Assembly (NCBI GenBank): GCA_024234055.1
Contig: JACKOW010000004.1
Location: forward strand, 248,001-312,000
Length of the DNA: 64,000 nt
Reading direction: 5' to 3'
Source: Rhodanobacteraceae bacterium
GTDB lineage: Bacteria; Pseudomonadota; Gammaproteobacteria; Xanthomonadales; SZUA-5
The translations under genes were made by a program, and so were the position numbers. The notes beneath the pieces were generated by a model, which was not told where the DNA came from, did no database searches, and saw only the letters and a list, made by a program, of their open reading frames with translations. Below, piece by piece: positions 20,752 to 30,325 of the stretch (position 1 is the first letter of the stretch; each line of letters starts with the position of its first letter).

Positions 20752-22524
20752 TCAACCAGCTGCCTTCTTCAGACGCGGCGCCACAAAGTCGTCATGCACC
20801 GCCTTCTTCAACACTTCCGGCGGCAGCAGTCCCTGGTTCAGGATGAAATCGTGGAAAGCGGCTGCATCGAACTGATCCTTCAACTGCAACTCGGTCTCGG
20901 CGCGCAGGGCTTGCAGCTGGGTGTAGCCGTAGTAATAGGCCGTGGCCTGGGCCGGTGAGCGGAAGGTGTAGCGATCGATCTCGGTCTGGGCGTTGAGGTC
21001 GTCCTCCACGACTTCTTCCATCAGCACGCGCTTGGCTTCGGCCGGCGTGACCAGGCCGAGGTTGATGGCCGGATCCAGCCAGATCCGGGCAGCCCGGAGC
21101 AAGCGGTATTGCAGCGACGCCAACTGGCCATCCAGCGGCATGTGCGGCTTCATGATCGATTCTGCGTACAGCGCCCAGCCCTCGACATTGGCCGAGTTGA
21201 AGGCGAACAGGGCGCGCGCCGTCGAAACACCACCACGCAGCATGGTGGTGAACTGCATCTCGTGGCCAGGACGGGCCTCGTGTGCAGACAGGCTCCACAT
21301 CATCGCCCGATAGGCGTAATCGCTGTCCGGCCAGCTGCCATCCTTGTTCTGCTCGATGAGCGGCACGATGAATTCCGGATACTCGCCGGTGTTGCCGACC
21401 AGCCGCGGTGTGTCCAGATGTGCGGCTGGCTGCTGTGCCGTCTCCGCGGCGGTAGCCATGCGCACTCGTGCCGGCTCGTTCGGCAACGTCGCCAGCTTCT
21501 CGCGGGCAATGATCCGGTCGATCTCGGCCATGACCTCCTGATAGGTGGCCATCAGCGCGTCACCGTGGATCTGCTCCTTCTTCAACAGCCGCAGGACTTC
21601 GCGATAGTCCTTGGTGTTGTAGCCCTTCTCCTTGGCCACCAGCGGCGCCAGCGCCATCATCTCGTTGCGGATATCCATGAAAGCCACCTGGCCGATGACC
21701 ATCAGCTCTTCCGGGCTGGCGTGCACGCCAAAATTCTTCAGCTGCAGCTCGTAGAGTTCGCGCGGCAACATCGCGCTGTCGCGGGTATTGGGCAGAATGG
21801 TCTTGCGCACCCACTCGTTGTAGTCGCGCAGCTGCGACTGCAGCAGTGCCAGCGAATCCTGCCAGCCGTCGAGCCCACTGGCCTGGAACACCTGCTCCAG
21901 ACCCTCGATCAGCTTGGGCGCGTCTTCCAGATCCTTCTCGACCTCGCCGCGATAGGGCAGGATCAGATCCTTGACCCCCATGCGCTCGGTCAGACGTTCC
22001 TTGGCCAGCTCCAACAGAGGCTCGAAACCCTCCGCCTCACCGGTGTACTTCTTCAAGCGCACCAATGCCGCCTTGCGCTGCTCCATCGGCACCTGCTTGT
22101 CGAGCTGACCACGAAAACCGGCAAAGATCAGGCCGTTGATGTTGCCGTATGGCATCACCCGATCGTAATTCACCTGCGTGGATTCAATACTGTCCTGCTG
22201 CGACTGGATCATGATCTGCAGATCCTGCGCCACCCGCGGATCGGATTCGGTGGCCAGCAGGCCTTCCAGCCTGGCGATGTGCTTCTGCGCCTCGGCGATC
22301 TGGCGCTGGGCCAGATCCGGACCCAGATCAAAGATCTGCTCGTCGAAACCCGTCACCCCGACCTGACTGGCAAACTCAGGCGCGAACTTCGCCTGCGATT
22401 CCAGCACCTCGTGGGCGATCTGGTTGGATCGCGCCACCCAATCGCCGTCGCCCTTGCCGGGCGCCGCGGCCATTGCCGAAAACGAAGCCGCCAGCAAACC
22501 GGCAGCCAAGAGCTGTTTGAACAT
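20752..22524 (-). CDS. DUF885 family secreted protein (putative metallopeptidase)
   Basis: 590 aa from ATG 22524, starting a signal peptide (MFKQLLAAGLLAASFSAMAA). The diagnostic DUF885 block SAHEARPGHEMQ is present in the last third; with its His/Glu it is thought to be a metal site. The rest is helical, with paired charged heptads. The family is common in exported proteins of gammaproteobacteria and the substrate is unknown. It is monocistronic, with a dispersed repeat just after its stop and 110 bp to the pnkp stop upstream. Confidence 0.88.
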   Translation of the reverse strand: MFKQLLAAGLLAASFSAMAAAPGKGDGDWVARSNQIAHEVLESQAKFAPEFASQVGVTGFDEQIFDLGPDLAQRQIAEAQKHIARLEGLLATESDPRVAQDLQIMIQSQQDSIESTQVNYDRVMPYGNINGLIFAGFRGQLDKQVPMEQRKAALVRLKKYTGEAEGFEPLLELAKERLTERMGVKDLILPYRGEVEKDLEDAPKLIEGLEQVFQASGLDGWQDSLALLQSQLRDYNEWVRKTILPNTRDSAMLPRELYELQLKNFGVHASPEELMVIGQVAFMDIRNEMMALAPLVAKEKGYNTKDYREVLRLLKKEQIHGDALMATYQEVMAEIDRIIAREKLATLPNEPARVRMATAAETAQQPAAHLDTPRLVGNTGEYPEFIVPLIEQNKDGSWPDSDYAYRAMMWSLSAHEARPGHEMQFTTMLRGGVSTARALFAFNSANVEGWALYAESIMKPHMPLDGQLASLQYRLLRAARIWLDPAINLGLVTPAEAKRVLMEEVVEDDLNAQTEIDRYTFRSPAQATAYYYGYTQLQALRAETELQLKDQFDAAAFHDFILNQGLLPPEVLKKAVHDDFVAPRLKKAAG

Positions 22525-22633
22525 GAGACACCCCGCCACTCTGAAAGTGAAGGGAGCGTAGAGAGCAACCGCGGCACGCGCATGGGCGGGAGGTCACTGT
22601 GACTGATGGCGGCCTCAGCGGTCGGATGCGCCC

Positions 22634-25174
22634 TCAGAGTCGCGGATCGACCGGCTCGCTTTCCAACGCCAACACGCCAAATACGCACTCATGGACGCGG
22701 TACAGCGGTTCACGCTCTACGAATCGGTGCAAGGCTTCAAGCCCGAGCCCGAACTCGCGCAGGGCCAGGGCTCGTTTCGGAGCCAGCGCGCGCTGACGCA
22801 GGCGTTCGAGGTTGGCAGGCTCGGTATAGGCCGGACCGTAGATGATGCGCAGGTATTCGCGGCCGCGGCACTTGATCGCCGGCTGCAGCAGGCCCTTCTG
22901 GCCAATCACGATGCCTTCGACGGGCTTGATCACCATGCCCTCGCTTTCAGCGCTGGTGATCTCATGCCACCACGCGGTCGCTTCCGCCTCGCTCACCGGA
23001 TCCGCCAGGTCGACATGGCGGCGCTGGGTGGGTCGGAACAGACCGGGATCCGCAGTACACAAGCGGTCGATCAGATCCAGATGCCAGCGGTGGTCGTTCT
23101 GCAGGCTCGCTGCACCTTCGTATGCGAGCACGTGGAACGGCGCCAGGCGCAGATCATCAACGCCATGCACTGGCCAGCAGTAGCGTCGGTATTCGGCAAC
23201 ATACTGGTCAATGCCATCGGCACGCTGCGCCAGCGTTGCCGGCAATGAACCCAGGTCGATGCCGCGGGCAGCGGCCTGAACGGCCCAGTCGCGAGACGCG
23301 TGCAAGGCATGGGTCCCTGCCGCACCGGTCGGCGCGTATTGCTGCCGCAGCAGATCGCCAGCCTTCGCCGACCACGGCAACAGTTCGGCGTCGAGAGCGA
23401 TCCAGTCACTGGCCAACTCATCCCACAAGCCACTGGCCTGCATCGCCGCATCCAATTTGGCCAGCAAGGCTTCCTCGGTGCTGCCGTCGTTGAAAAACCG
23501 CCGGCCCGTGCGCGTGTAGATCACGCCTCGGCCATCGCCGCGAATACCGAAGCGGCGGCCGGCGACCTCCTCGTCGCGGCACAGCACCACAACCGCGCGC
23601 GAACCCATGTGCTTTTCCTGGCACACCAGCTGGGTCACGCCTTCGGCGCGATAGTAGTCGAAGGCTTCGGCCGGGCGTTCGAGCCAATCGCCGGTCGCGG
23701 CCGTGGCCGGCGGCGACATTGTCGGTGGCAGGTACACCAACCAACGCGGGTCAACCGCGAAGCGGCTCATCACTTCAAGCGCTGCGCGCGCGTTTTCATC
23801 GCGGATGGTCACCGTACGCCCCAGGCGTGGCTTGATCACGCGCTTGCCGAGCACATCCTCGACATCGAGCACACTGGCATCGCGCGCGGGCGCAGCAGGG
23901 CCGGCGAGCGGCTTGATCGGTTCGTACCAGGTGCGGATGGCCGGCACGCTGACCAGTTCGCGCTCGGGGTAGCGCAAGGCGGTGAGCTTGCCGCCGAACA
24001 CGCAGCCGGTGTCGACGCAGATGGTGCGGTTCACCCATTCTGCGTCCGGCACCGGCGTGTGGCCGTAGACCACCATCGCTGCACCCCGATAATCGCCGGC
24101 CCAGTTGTATCGCACCGGCAGGCCGTATTCATCGGTCTCGCCGGTGGTCTCGCCGTACAAGGCGAAATCTCGCACGGCGCCCGAGGCGCGGCCCTGCATG
24201 CTCTCTTTCATGCCGGCGTGGGCAACCACCAGCTTGCCGTCATCGAACACCAGATGGCTCACCAGCGTATGGATCCAGTCGCCGACCTGCTTTCGGAAGT
24301 CGTCAGGCTCGGATTCGAGCTGTTGTAGTGTTTCCGCCAGGCCGTGGCTGATCTTGACGTCACGCCCGCGCAGCTTCTTCATCAGCTTGACGTCGTGATT
24401 GCCCGGCACGCAGAAGGCCGTCCCATTGGCCACCATCGCCATGACCAGCCGCAACACGCCGGGCGAATCCGGACCGCGGTCGACCAGATCGCCAACGAAG
24501 ACCGCCCGACGCCCTTCGGGCGCCGTCACTTCTGGCGCCTCGCGGCTGCCGGTGATGGTGTAACCGAGCGTGCGCAACAGCTGCACGCATTCATCCAGGC
24601 AGCCGTGCACATCGCCAATGATGTCGAAGGGGCCGTGCTGATCACGGCGATCGTTCCACGCCTTCTCACGCGTGATTTCGGCGTCGGCGACCATCTCGAC
24701 GCTGCGCAGCACCGCCGCCACCTTGAAGCCTTCCTTCTCCAGCCCTCGCATCGACCGATGCAGGCTCTGCGTCTGCGATCTGATCACATGCGGACCGAAG
24801 TCGCGATCCGGGCGCAGCGCGTTGCGTTCGTGAAGCAGGCGCTCGGGCAAATCGAACACGATCGCCGAGGCAAGAACGTGGTGCTCGCGCGCCAGCGCCA
24901 CCAGACGCTTGCGATCTTCGGGCCGCACGTTGGTGGCATCGACCACGGTGAGTTTTCCGGCGGCCAGGCGCTTGCCGGCGATGTAATAAAGGACGTCAAA
25001 GGCATCCTTGGTCGCCGACTGGTCATTCTCATCATCGGAAATCAGCGCACGGCAATAGTCCGAGGAAATCACCTCGGTCGGCTTGAAATGCGTGCGCGCG
25101 AAAGTTGATTTGCCGGAGCCGGACGCGCCAATCAGCGCGACCAACGAAAGTTCGGGGACTCGGACGATGCTCAT
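22634..25174 (-). CDS. pnkp: Polynucleotide kinase-phosphatase-ligase of the bacterial RNA repair system
   Basis: 846 aa from ATG 25174, close to the 870-aa Clostridium thermocellum Pnkp. Three modules in order: kinase with P-loop GASGSGKST (~16-24) and VDATNVRPEDR; metallophosphoesterase with GDVHGC, GDLVDRG and GNHD; and adenylyltransferase/ligase with Lys ~519 in QEKHMGSRAVV, the nucleotidyl-lysine motif of this family, plus SEGMVIKP and AIKCRGREYL. It heals 5'-OH and 2',3'-cyclic phosphate ends and, with Hen1, seals them. The start overlaps the hen1 stop by ATGA, so the two are translationally coupled. Confidence 0.95.
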   Translation of the reverse strand: MSIVRVPELSLVALIGASGSGKSTFARTHFKPTEVISSDYCRALISDDENDQSATKDAFDVLYYIAGKRLAAGKLTVVDATNVRPEDRKRLVALAREHHVLASAIVFDLPERLLHERNALRPDRDFGPHVIRSQTQSLHRSMRGLEKEGFKVAAVLRSVEMVADAEITREKAWNDRRDQHGPFDIIGDVHGCLDECVQLLRTLGYTITGSREAPEVTAPEGRRAVFVGDLVDRGPDSPGVLRLVMAMVANGTAFCVPGNHDVKLMKKLRGRDVKISHGLAETLQQLESEPDDFRKQVGDWIHTLVSHLVFDDGKLVVAHAGMKESMQGRASGAVRDFALYGETTGETDEYGLPVRYNWAGDYRGAAMVVYGHTPVPDAEWVNRTICVDTGCVFGGKLTALRYPERELVSVPAIRTWYEPIKPLAGPAAPARDASVLDVEDVLGKRVIKPRLGRTVTIRDENARAALEVMSRFAVDPRWLVYLPPTMSPPATAATGDWLERPAEAFDYYRAEGVTQLVCQEKHMGSRAVVVLCRDEEVAGRRFGIRGDGRGVIYTRTGRRFFNDGSTEEALLAKLDAAMQASGLWDELASDWIALDAELLPWSAKAGDLLRQQYAPTGAAGTHALHASRDWAVQAAARGIDLGSLPATLAQRADGIDQYVAEYRRYCWPVHGVDDLRLAPFHVLAYEGAASLQNDHRWHLDLIDRLCTADPGLFRPTQRRHVDLADPVSEAEATAWWHEITSAESEGMVIKPVEGIVIGQKGLLQPAIKCRGREYLRIIYGPAYTEPANLERLRQRALAPKRALALREFGLGLEALHRFVEREPLYRVHECVFGVLALESEPVDPRL

Positions 25175-26562
25175 CGGCTGAAGACTCCCATCTGAGTCGG
25201 CGGCCCCAGTTCGGGATCGACATCGCCGATGGGCAGAAACTCGACCGAATAGCCGTGGCGTTGACAAACGCCTGCGGCCCAGGCCTCGAACTCAGCGCGT
25301 GTCCACTCGAAACGGTGGTCGCGGTGGCGCATCGTGCCAGCGGCCAGATTCGCGAAGCGCGCGTTGTACTCGACATTGGGCGTGGTGATGACCACCGTCT
25401 CGGGCTGCGCGAACTCGAACAAGGTGCGCTCGAAGGCATCCAGACGCGTGGCGTCGATGTGCTCGATCACCTCGATGGCGCAGGCGGCGTCGAATCCGGC
25501 CATGCGCGCGTCGCGATAGGTCAGGCTGCCCTGCTGCAGATCAATGCGGGCGCGCTTCATCGGCGCCATGCGGTCGAGTTTCAGGCGCTCTGCGGCGCGT
25601 TCGAGCGATACCGCCGAAACGTCGATACCCAGGATCGTCCGGAACTGCTTGTGTTCGAGCAGACGACCCAGCAGCCGACCTTCGCCGCAACCCACGTCCA
25701 GCACCGATCCCGCGCCACAACGCAGCAGCACTTCCTCGACCGCGGCCATGCGCCGCTCGTTCAGGCTGAGAGCGCGCTCAAGCTGCTGCTCGCCAGCTTC
25801 CTTCTCCCGGTCGGTCGCGCCGACTTCCTCCTCTGGCTCAGCCAACAACTTGCCCAGCGCCTCACGCACCAGCGAGCGCTGCCGTTTGAGATAGTTGGAG
25901 AGTATCCAGTCACGCTCTGGGTGCGTCGCCAGCCAGTCGCCGCCCTTGTCGAGCAGCTTCTGGACCTCGTCGCTGCCCACGTAATAGTGCTTGTCGCCAT
26001 CCAGCGCCGGCAACAGCAGATACAAATGCTGCAGCAGTTCGGCCAGGCGCAAGCAGCCACGCAAATGCAGTCGGAAGTAGCGGCTCGCGCCCCAATCCGG
26101 AAATGTCTCGTCCAGCGGCAGCGGCTGCACATCGACCTGGTACCCCAGAGGCCCAAAGCATGCGCGGACCTTGTCTGCACCCGCGCGACAGCGCAGCACC
26201 GGGATTTCGGCCTCAAGCGCAATCGCCGATGCCGCCAGATCGGCACGCGCCTTGCTCGTACCCGCCATGGCGCTGGAAAACACCTGGGCGATGGCCACCG
26301 CCAGGAACGACGATGCGGCGTACGGCCGGTCGTTCACGTACTGCGTCAACGGACCATCCGCATCACCTCGCCCACGCACCAGCCCGACTGGATCGACATC
26401 AACCACCAGCGCGACTGCGCATCGCTCCACCGTGGCCTCCGGATAGAACACATGCGCAGTGCCGAAGGCCAGAGGGAATTCCTGGTGCCGATCCGGGTTC
26501 TTCGACAGCAGATAACCGAGGTCGGTTGCCGGCTGGTGGGTTGTGCTGATCAGGAGCTGCAT
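25171..26562 (-). CDS. hen1: 3'-terminal RNA ribose 2'-O-methyltransferase Hen1
   Basis: 463 aa from ATG 26562 (MQLLISTTHQPATDLGYLLSKNP). The N-terminal half is the bacterial Hen1 domain that binds Pnkp and activates its ligase. The C-terminal half is a SAM methyltransferase with motif I VLDVGCGEGRLL. Its metal-dependent site is EVIEH (~residues 367-371) together with a downstream His in RHRDHRFEW. It methylates the 2'-OH at the break so that the repaired RNA cannot be cut again by the same ribotoxin. It is first in a two-gene operon with pnkp; the likely promoter lies in the 133-bp divergent gap at 26563-26695. Confidence 0.95.
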   Translation of the reverse strand: MQLLISTTHQPATDLGYLLSKNPDRHQEFPLAFGTAHVFYPEATVERCAVALVVDVDPVGLVRGRGDADGPLTQYVNDRPYAASSFLAVAIAQVFSSAMAGTSKARADLAASAIALEAEIPVLRCRAGADKVRACFGPLGYQVDVQPLPLDETFPDWGASRYFRLHLRGCLRLAELLQHLYLLLPALDGDKHYYVGSDEVQKLLDKGGDWLATHPERDWILSNYLKRQRSLVREALGKLLAEPEEEVGATDREKEAGEQQLERALSLNERRMAAVEEVLLRCGAGSVLDVGCGEGRLLGRLLEHKQFRTILGIDVSAVSLERAAERLKLDRMAPMKRARIDLQQGSLTYRDARMAGFDAACAIEVIEHIDATRLDAFERTLFEFAQPETVVITTPNVEYNARFANLAAGTMRHRDHRFEWTRAEFEAWAAGVCQRHGYSVEFLPIGDVDPELGPPTQMGVFSR

Positions 26563-26695
26563 GGCGGGACGGCGGAGCCAAGGGCCAAGCATGATGCTTC
26601 AGACTAGCCGCGATGGCGAATGTGCGGCCGACTGTTGTCTGGACAGCCCGCCGACGCTCCGGCCTAATGCTCCGGCATCGCCGGAGAAAAATGAC

Positions 26696-27391
26696 ATGTC
26701 GCGCGCCCGTCTCGTCGCTGCGTTGCTGGTGGCCACCTCGCAGGCTGCAGCCGTCGCGGCGCAGGGTACTTCCATCGTGATGCAGCGAAATAGCGAACCC
26801 GGCGATGCCGGTGAAGTGTTGGTTTTCGTGGGCGAGCAGCTGTCTTATGAGCCGCTGGACATCAGCTGCGATGGCTGCCTCATATTCGATTCCTGGCACA
26901 CCGCCCGCTACCGGGTTGTCGAAGGGATCCACGGCGTCCGACCCGGCGAAGAGCTTGAGTTCGCAGTAGCAGAACATGCCATATTGATTCCGTTTGGGCA
27001 CTCCCGCTTTGCCTTGGCATTCGTAGAGCGGCGCGGCGACCAACTGACGCTGATCAAGTATCAGCAGGTGCCGGTCTACCCCACCAGAGACCTCAGTTTC
27101 GCATCCTGTGGACCGCTGGGCGGCGGCCCGAAGGATCTCAGCGAGCCACTGGATCCGCGGGGCCCAGAATTGCGCGATGTACTCTTCTCTCCGAAGCTGG
27201 TGGTGGACGATACCCATCGCATGTCAGCGCTGGGTCGCAAGACGGCATACGACCCGCGCTGGCACGAGGTCGATGGCAATGAAGTCGTATGTCGCCGGGG
27301 AATACCGGTGGCCGACCTGGTGTCGGCCTTGGTGCGCGATGACGACGTGCTCAAGGCTGCACTGCCCGAATTGGCGGGAGCGGCGCGATGA
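26696..27391 (+). CDS. Exported protein of unknown function, paralog A
   Basis: 231 aa from ATG 26696, preceded by GGAG at 26683-26686. A signal peptide (MSRARLVAALLVATSQAAAVAA) is followed by a domain with FVGEQLSYEPLD, a CDGC pair, WHTARYRVVEGIHGVRPGEELEFAV and a C-terminal EVVCRRGIP. The order FVGEQL, YRV, FALAFV, VYPT, SFASC is shared with the next gene. I do not recognise the family. The four or more Cys suggest disulfides in the periplasm. It overlaps the next gene by ATGA and is divergent from the RNA repair operon. Confidence 0.75.
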   Translation: MSRARLVAALLVATSQAAAVAAQGTSIVMQRNSEPGDAGEVLVFVGEQLSYEPLDISCDGCLIFDSWHTARYRVVEGIHGVRPGEELEFAVAEHAILIPFGHSRFALAFVERRGDQLTLIKYQQVPVYPTRDLSFASCGPLGGGPKDLSEPLDPRGPELRDVLFSPKLVVDDTHRMSALGRKTAYDPRWHEVDGNEVVCRRGIPVADLVSALVRDDDVLKAALPELAGAAR

Positions 27392-28065
27392 TCGCTGAAG
27401 CTCTGGTACTCCTGCTTGCAGCCTCCGCGGCAGCCACGGATACCAAGGTGCCGCAGCCAGATCGGAAGCCGACGCACCTGTTGCAATTCGTCGGGGAGCA
27501 GTTGGCCTTCGATCCGATCGATTGCGTCCCCTACCGCTGGTCGACCGAGGATATGAGCCAGTCCCAGGACGAGGCCGAGGCTGAGGCTGAGGACGACACG
27601 GACAGCACCCGATGCGGTGGGGACGATTTGAACTACATGGCTCGCTATCGCGTGCTGAAGACGATCAAGGGCGAAACGGGTGATACCGTCGATTTCATTG
27701 CCTCGGGGTGGACTTCCTTCTACGCGGAAAGCCGCCACGCCCTGCTCTACGTCCTTGTATCACCCGATGGAGCTTTGCTTCCCCCGGGGCTGGCGGTCTC
27801 GGTCTACCCCACCGTCGATGGCGACTGGGCGAGTTGCGACAATGACGACGGTAGCGAACTGGTTGAGTTCGCCGATAACCTCGTGTTTGGTCGCACCGAC
27901 GGCATGAGTGCTCACGGCATCGCCGAACGTTTCCCATCATCCGATTACGCGATCATTGGCGACGAGGCCTTCTGCATTCGCGGCAGGCGATTGCCAGCGC
28001 TGGCCCAGGATCTGGAGCGCGGAATCGGCAACTTGCGCGACGAGGGCTTTCCGAACCTTCCATAG
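27388..28065 (+). CDS. Exported protein of unknown function, paralog B
   Basis: 225 aa with an N-terminal signal (MIAEALVLLLAASAAAT). It shares with the preceding protein the series FVGEQLAFDPID, MARYRVLKTIKGETGDTVDF, ALLYVLV, VYPTVDGDWASC and EAFCIRGR near the end. An acidic insert (~60-72, repeated EAEAE) is private to this copy. The start codon overlaps the previous stop by ATGA. A local tandem duplication that diverged is the simplest reading. Function unknown. Confidence 0.75.
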   Translation: MIAEALVLLLAASAAATDTKVPQPDRKPTHLLQFVGEQLAFDPIDCVPYRWSTEDMSQSQDEAEAEAEDDTDSTRCGGDDLNYMARYRVLKTIKGETGDTVDFIASGWTSFYAESRHALLYVLVSPDGALLPPGLAVSVYPTVDGDWASCDNDDGSELVEFADNLVFGRTDGMSAHGIAERFPSSDYAIIGDEAFCIRGRRLPALAQDLERGIGNLRDEGFPNLP

Positions 28066-28284
28066 CGTCCGTGTGAATGTCGAGCCAGCGGCGCGCGATA
28101 TCCCAGCCTTGGACGCAGCCCGATGCTGGCCGACATTGTGGCCGAAGAATGAACCCGGAGATCAACGCTCAAGAGCCGTGGCCGCCGGCGCGACCAAGGC
28201 ACGAGCAAGGTTCCAACCTCAGCCGCACCGGAACCGAGCTACCGTTCTGGATACCATCCAACTGCGATGCCCCCCAGAACGAAA

Positions 28285-28306
28285 AAACCCCGCCGGAGCG
28301 GGGTTT
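28285..28306. terminator. Bidirectional terminator, originally downstream of tRNA-Leu
   Basis: AAACCCCGC / GCGGGGTTT stem with CGGA loop, A-rich on one side and T-rich on the other. Its twin sits at 38280-38303 beside the intact tRNA gene, so this copy was displaced when the island inserted. Confidence 0.85.
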
Positions 28307-28334
28307 CTGGTGTTTCTTCGGACGAATCTGGACC

Positions 28335-28368
28335 CGTCCGGATGTTCAATTGGTGCCGAGGAAAGGAC
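28335..28368. repeat. Left attachment site of the island
   Basis: A 34-bp sequence identical to 38330-38363. Its right part (TTGGTGCCGAGGAAAGGAC) is the 3' end of the tRNA-Leu gene; after it the copy diverges (ACAAACC against TCGAACC), marking the crossover limit. Confidence 0.9.
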
Positions 28369-28425
28369 ACAAACCACAGCCAGAAAACGCGCCGCGCGTG
28401 GGTTTCCCGTTTCGTCGTTTTCAAT

Positions 28426-28446
28426 ATGCCCCCAGATGTGCCCCCA
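28426..28446. promoter_or_regulatory. Candidate integrase arm-type sites, left end
   Basis: Two close copies of RTGCCCCCA (28426-28434 and 28438-28446), 12 bp apart, 60-80 bp inside the left attachment site. The same motif occurs three times at 38191-38238 near the right one. Confidence 0.55.
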
Positions 28447-28534
28447 TCTATCGCCCGGTAGGCTGATTCCAGACGCGGGAGCGCTCCGCCCCCCGCGCCC
28501 GCCCGTCGGTTGCAATTCACTACAACACGGCACC

Positions 28535-28790
28535 CCCGAGCCGAGGAACACCACCAGCCCGCAAGGCGGCGCGCGCCGTGGCGAGCGAGGGGGCATCGAT
28601 GCTGGTGCCGGCCTGCCCGAGCTGATGAGCCCAGGCGACGCCCCGAGCCGAGGAACACCACCAGGGCGGATCGCCGCACAGCCCGCAAGGCGGCGCGCGC
28701 CGTGGCGAGCGAGGGGGCATCGATGCTGGTGCCGGCCTGCCCGAGCTGGCGAGCCCAGGCGACGCCCCGAGCCGAGGAACACGACCAAAG
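28535..28790. repeat. Left array of ~107-124-bp GC-rich repeats
   Basis: Three starts of the unit (CCGAGGAAC at 28541, 28648, 28772), giving periods of 107 and 124 bp. The second unit carries a 17-bp insert after CACCACCAG. The unit core contains GGCGCGCGCC, GCATCGATGCTGGTGCCGG and GAGCTGGCGAGCCCAGGCGA. The same consensus in the same orientation makes up the array at 29560-30075 across the recombinase gene. No credible gene lies here. Confidence 0.85.
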
Positions 28791-28949
28791 GAGCCCGCGC
28801 GCGCCGCGCGCGTTGTCCGGTTGCGTCCGGCAACGTCCAAAGCCTACCGCTTGTCCGAAATGTATACACAGAGAGACGCCGCCCATTGCGTCTCAAAAGT
28901 CGTTCCACTATGCTGTCTCACAACATCTAAGGATATAGGAGACACGGAA

Positions 28950-29525
28950 ATGAGCCAGCAAGTCGGATACGCCCGCGTCTCGTCGGTTGGTCAGTCCCTT
29001 GACGTGCAGATGGAAAAGCTGACGAATGCAGGATGCGCGCGAATCTTCGCCGAGAAGAAGTCGGGCCGCGTCTCCGAGAACCGCCCGCAGTTGCAAGCAT
29101 GCTTGGCATACGTCCGTGAAGGCGACACCTTGGTTATTTCTCGGCTGGACCGGATGGCCCGTTCCGTTCTGGATCTGGCCAAGATCGCCGACAGTCTGGA
29201 GAAGAAAGGCGTTGCGCTGCGCGTGCTGGATCAATCCATTGATACGTCAACATCCGAGGGGCGCTTGATGTTCGGCCTACTGGGTGCTTTCGCGCAGTTC
29301 GAGGCGGACATCCGCGCAGAGCGTCAGCTTGACGGTATCTCGCTCGCGAAGCAAAAAGGCGTCCAGTTTGGACGCAAAGCAGTGCTCACGGATGACCAAA
29401 AAGCAACCATCCGCCGCCTGCATACGGAAGAGAGCTTCTCCGTTGGTCAGCTTCAGAGCAAGTTCCAAGTCGGGCGCGCCACCATCTACCGCGCACTTCA
29501 GGAAACCGCCGGCAGCACACCCTAA
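28950..29525 (+). CDS. Small serine recombinase (resolvase/invertase family)
   Basis: 191 aa from ATG 28950 with AGGAG at 28937-28941. N-terminal catalytic domain: YARVSSVGQSLDVQ supplies the nucleophilic Ser, SRLDRMARS the conserved Arg pair, and LLGAFAQFEADIRAERQLDGI the E-helix. A C-terminal helix-turn-helix follows (FSVGQLQSKFQVGRATIYRAL). It would bind and invert or resolve short sites. It is the only plus-strand gene of the island and stands between two arrays of related repeats. TGTCTC (28914) and GAGACA (28940) form an inverted pair over its start region, a candidate binding or autoregulatory site. Confidence 0.92.
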   Translation: MSQQVGYARVSSVGQSLDVQMEKLTNAGCARIFAEKKSGRVSENRPQLQACLAYVREGDTLVISRLDRMARSVLDLAKIADSLEKKGVALRVLDQSIDTSTSEGRLMFGLLGAFAQFEADIRAERQLDGISLAKQKGVQFGRKAVLTDDQKATIRRLHTEESFSVGQLQSKFQVGRATIYRALQETAGSTP

Positions 29526-29559
29526 CCGGAGCCAGCGCACAGCCGAGCCGGCGCCCGAG

Positions 29560-30075
29560 CTGGTGAGCCCAGGCGGAGCCCGAAGCCCGAGGGGCACCAC
29601 CAGGGCGAAGCGTCGGCCAGACCGCAACCCGGCGCGCGCCGTCGCGATCGAGCGGCGCCGGCGGGCCCGAACTGGCGAGCCCAGGCGGAGCCCGAAGCCC
29701 GAGGGGCACCACCAGGGCGGAGCTCTGGCCAGACCGCCCGGCGGCGCGCGCCATGGCGATCGAGCGGCATCGGCGCCGGCGTGGCGATCCGGTGCCGGCG
29801 GGCCCGAGCTGGCGAGCCCAGGCACAAGCGCCAGCCCGAGGGGCACCACCAGGGCGAAGCGCCGGCCAGATCGCAACCCGGCGCGCGCCGTCGCGATCGA
29901 GCGGTGCCGGCGGGCCCGAACTGGTGAGCCCAGGCGGAGCCCGAAGCCCGAGGGGCACCACCAGGGCGGAGCTCTGGCCAGACCGCAAGGCGGCGCGCGC
30001 CGTGGCGATCGAGCGGCATCGGTGCCGGCGTGGCGATCCGGTGCCGACGGGCCCGAACTGGTGAGCCCAGGCGCT
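29560..30075. repeat. Right array of 112/137-bp GC-rich repeats
   Basis: Four unit starts (GAGGGGCACCACCAGGGC at 29589, 29701, 29838, 29950) with alternating periods of 112, 137 and 112 bp, so units 1+2 and 3+4 form a duplicated 249-bp dimer. Core elements are GGCGCGCGCCGTCGCGATC, GGTGCCGGCGGGCCCGA and CTGGTGAGCCCAGGCG. No credible coding capacity. A further copy lies at 30326-30420. Confidence 0.87.
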
Positions 30076-30325
30076 GCGGTTCATCGCGATTGCGCCCGAT
30101 AGAGCCCAATCCGGCCCGCGAGTCCTCCACAAGGATTCGAACCCGCCCGCTACCAAGCTGTTTTCACAGTATTTATTGAGCACGTCGTTAGACAGTACCC
30201 CGCAATTTACCCCACATTCGCGCCGCGCAGCGGGGCAAATTCGGCCCGGAAGGTCCGACGGCAGGGGAAACAACACGCGCGGAAATTGACACCCTCCGGC
30301 AGTTGCCGCGCGCTTGCGGAATCAA

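Noticed and set aside
21109..26607. Long plus-strand frames opposite DUF885, pnkp and hen1
   Set aside because: The minus-strand products have complete family motifs; the plus-strand frames show none.
29560..30075. Repeat array considered as a CRISPR
   Set aside because: Units are over 100 bp and directly adjoining, with no spacers and no cas genes nearby.
30126..30150. CAAGGATTCGAACCCGCC looks like the T-arm end of another tRNA on the minus strand
   Set aside because: The implied T-stem does not pair and no acceptor stem or anticodon arm is found. It could be an old attachment-site remnant, but that is not supportable.
28219..30276. Several minus-strand frames with repeated Trp/Cys/Ser/Ala stretches
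   Set aside because: Periodic translations of the GC-rich repeat arrays; stop-free only because of base composition.
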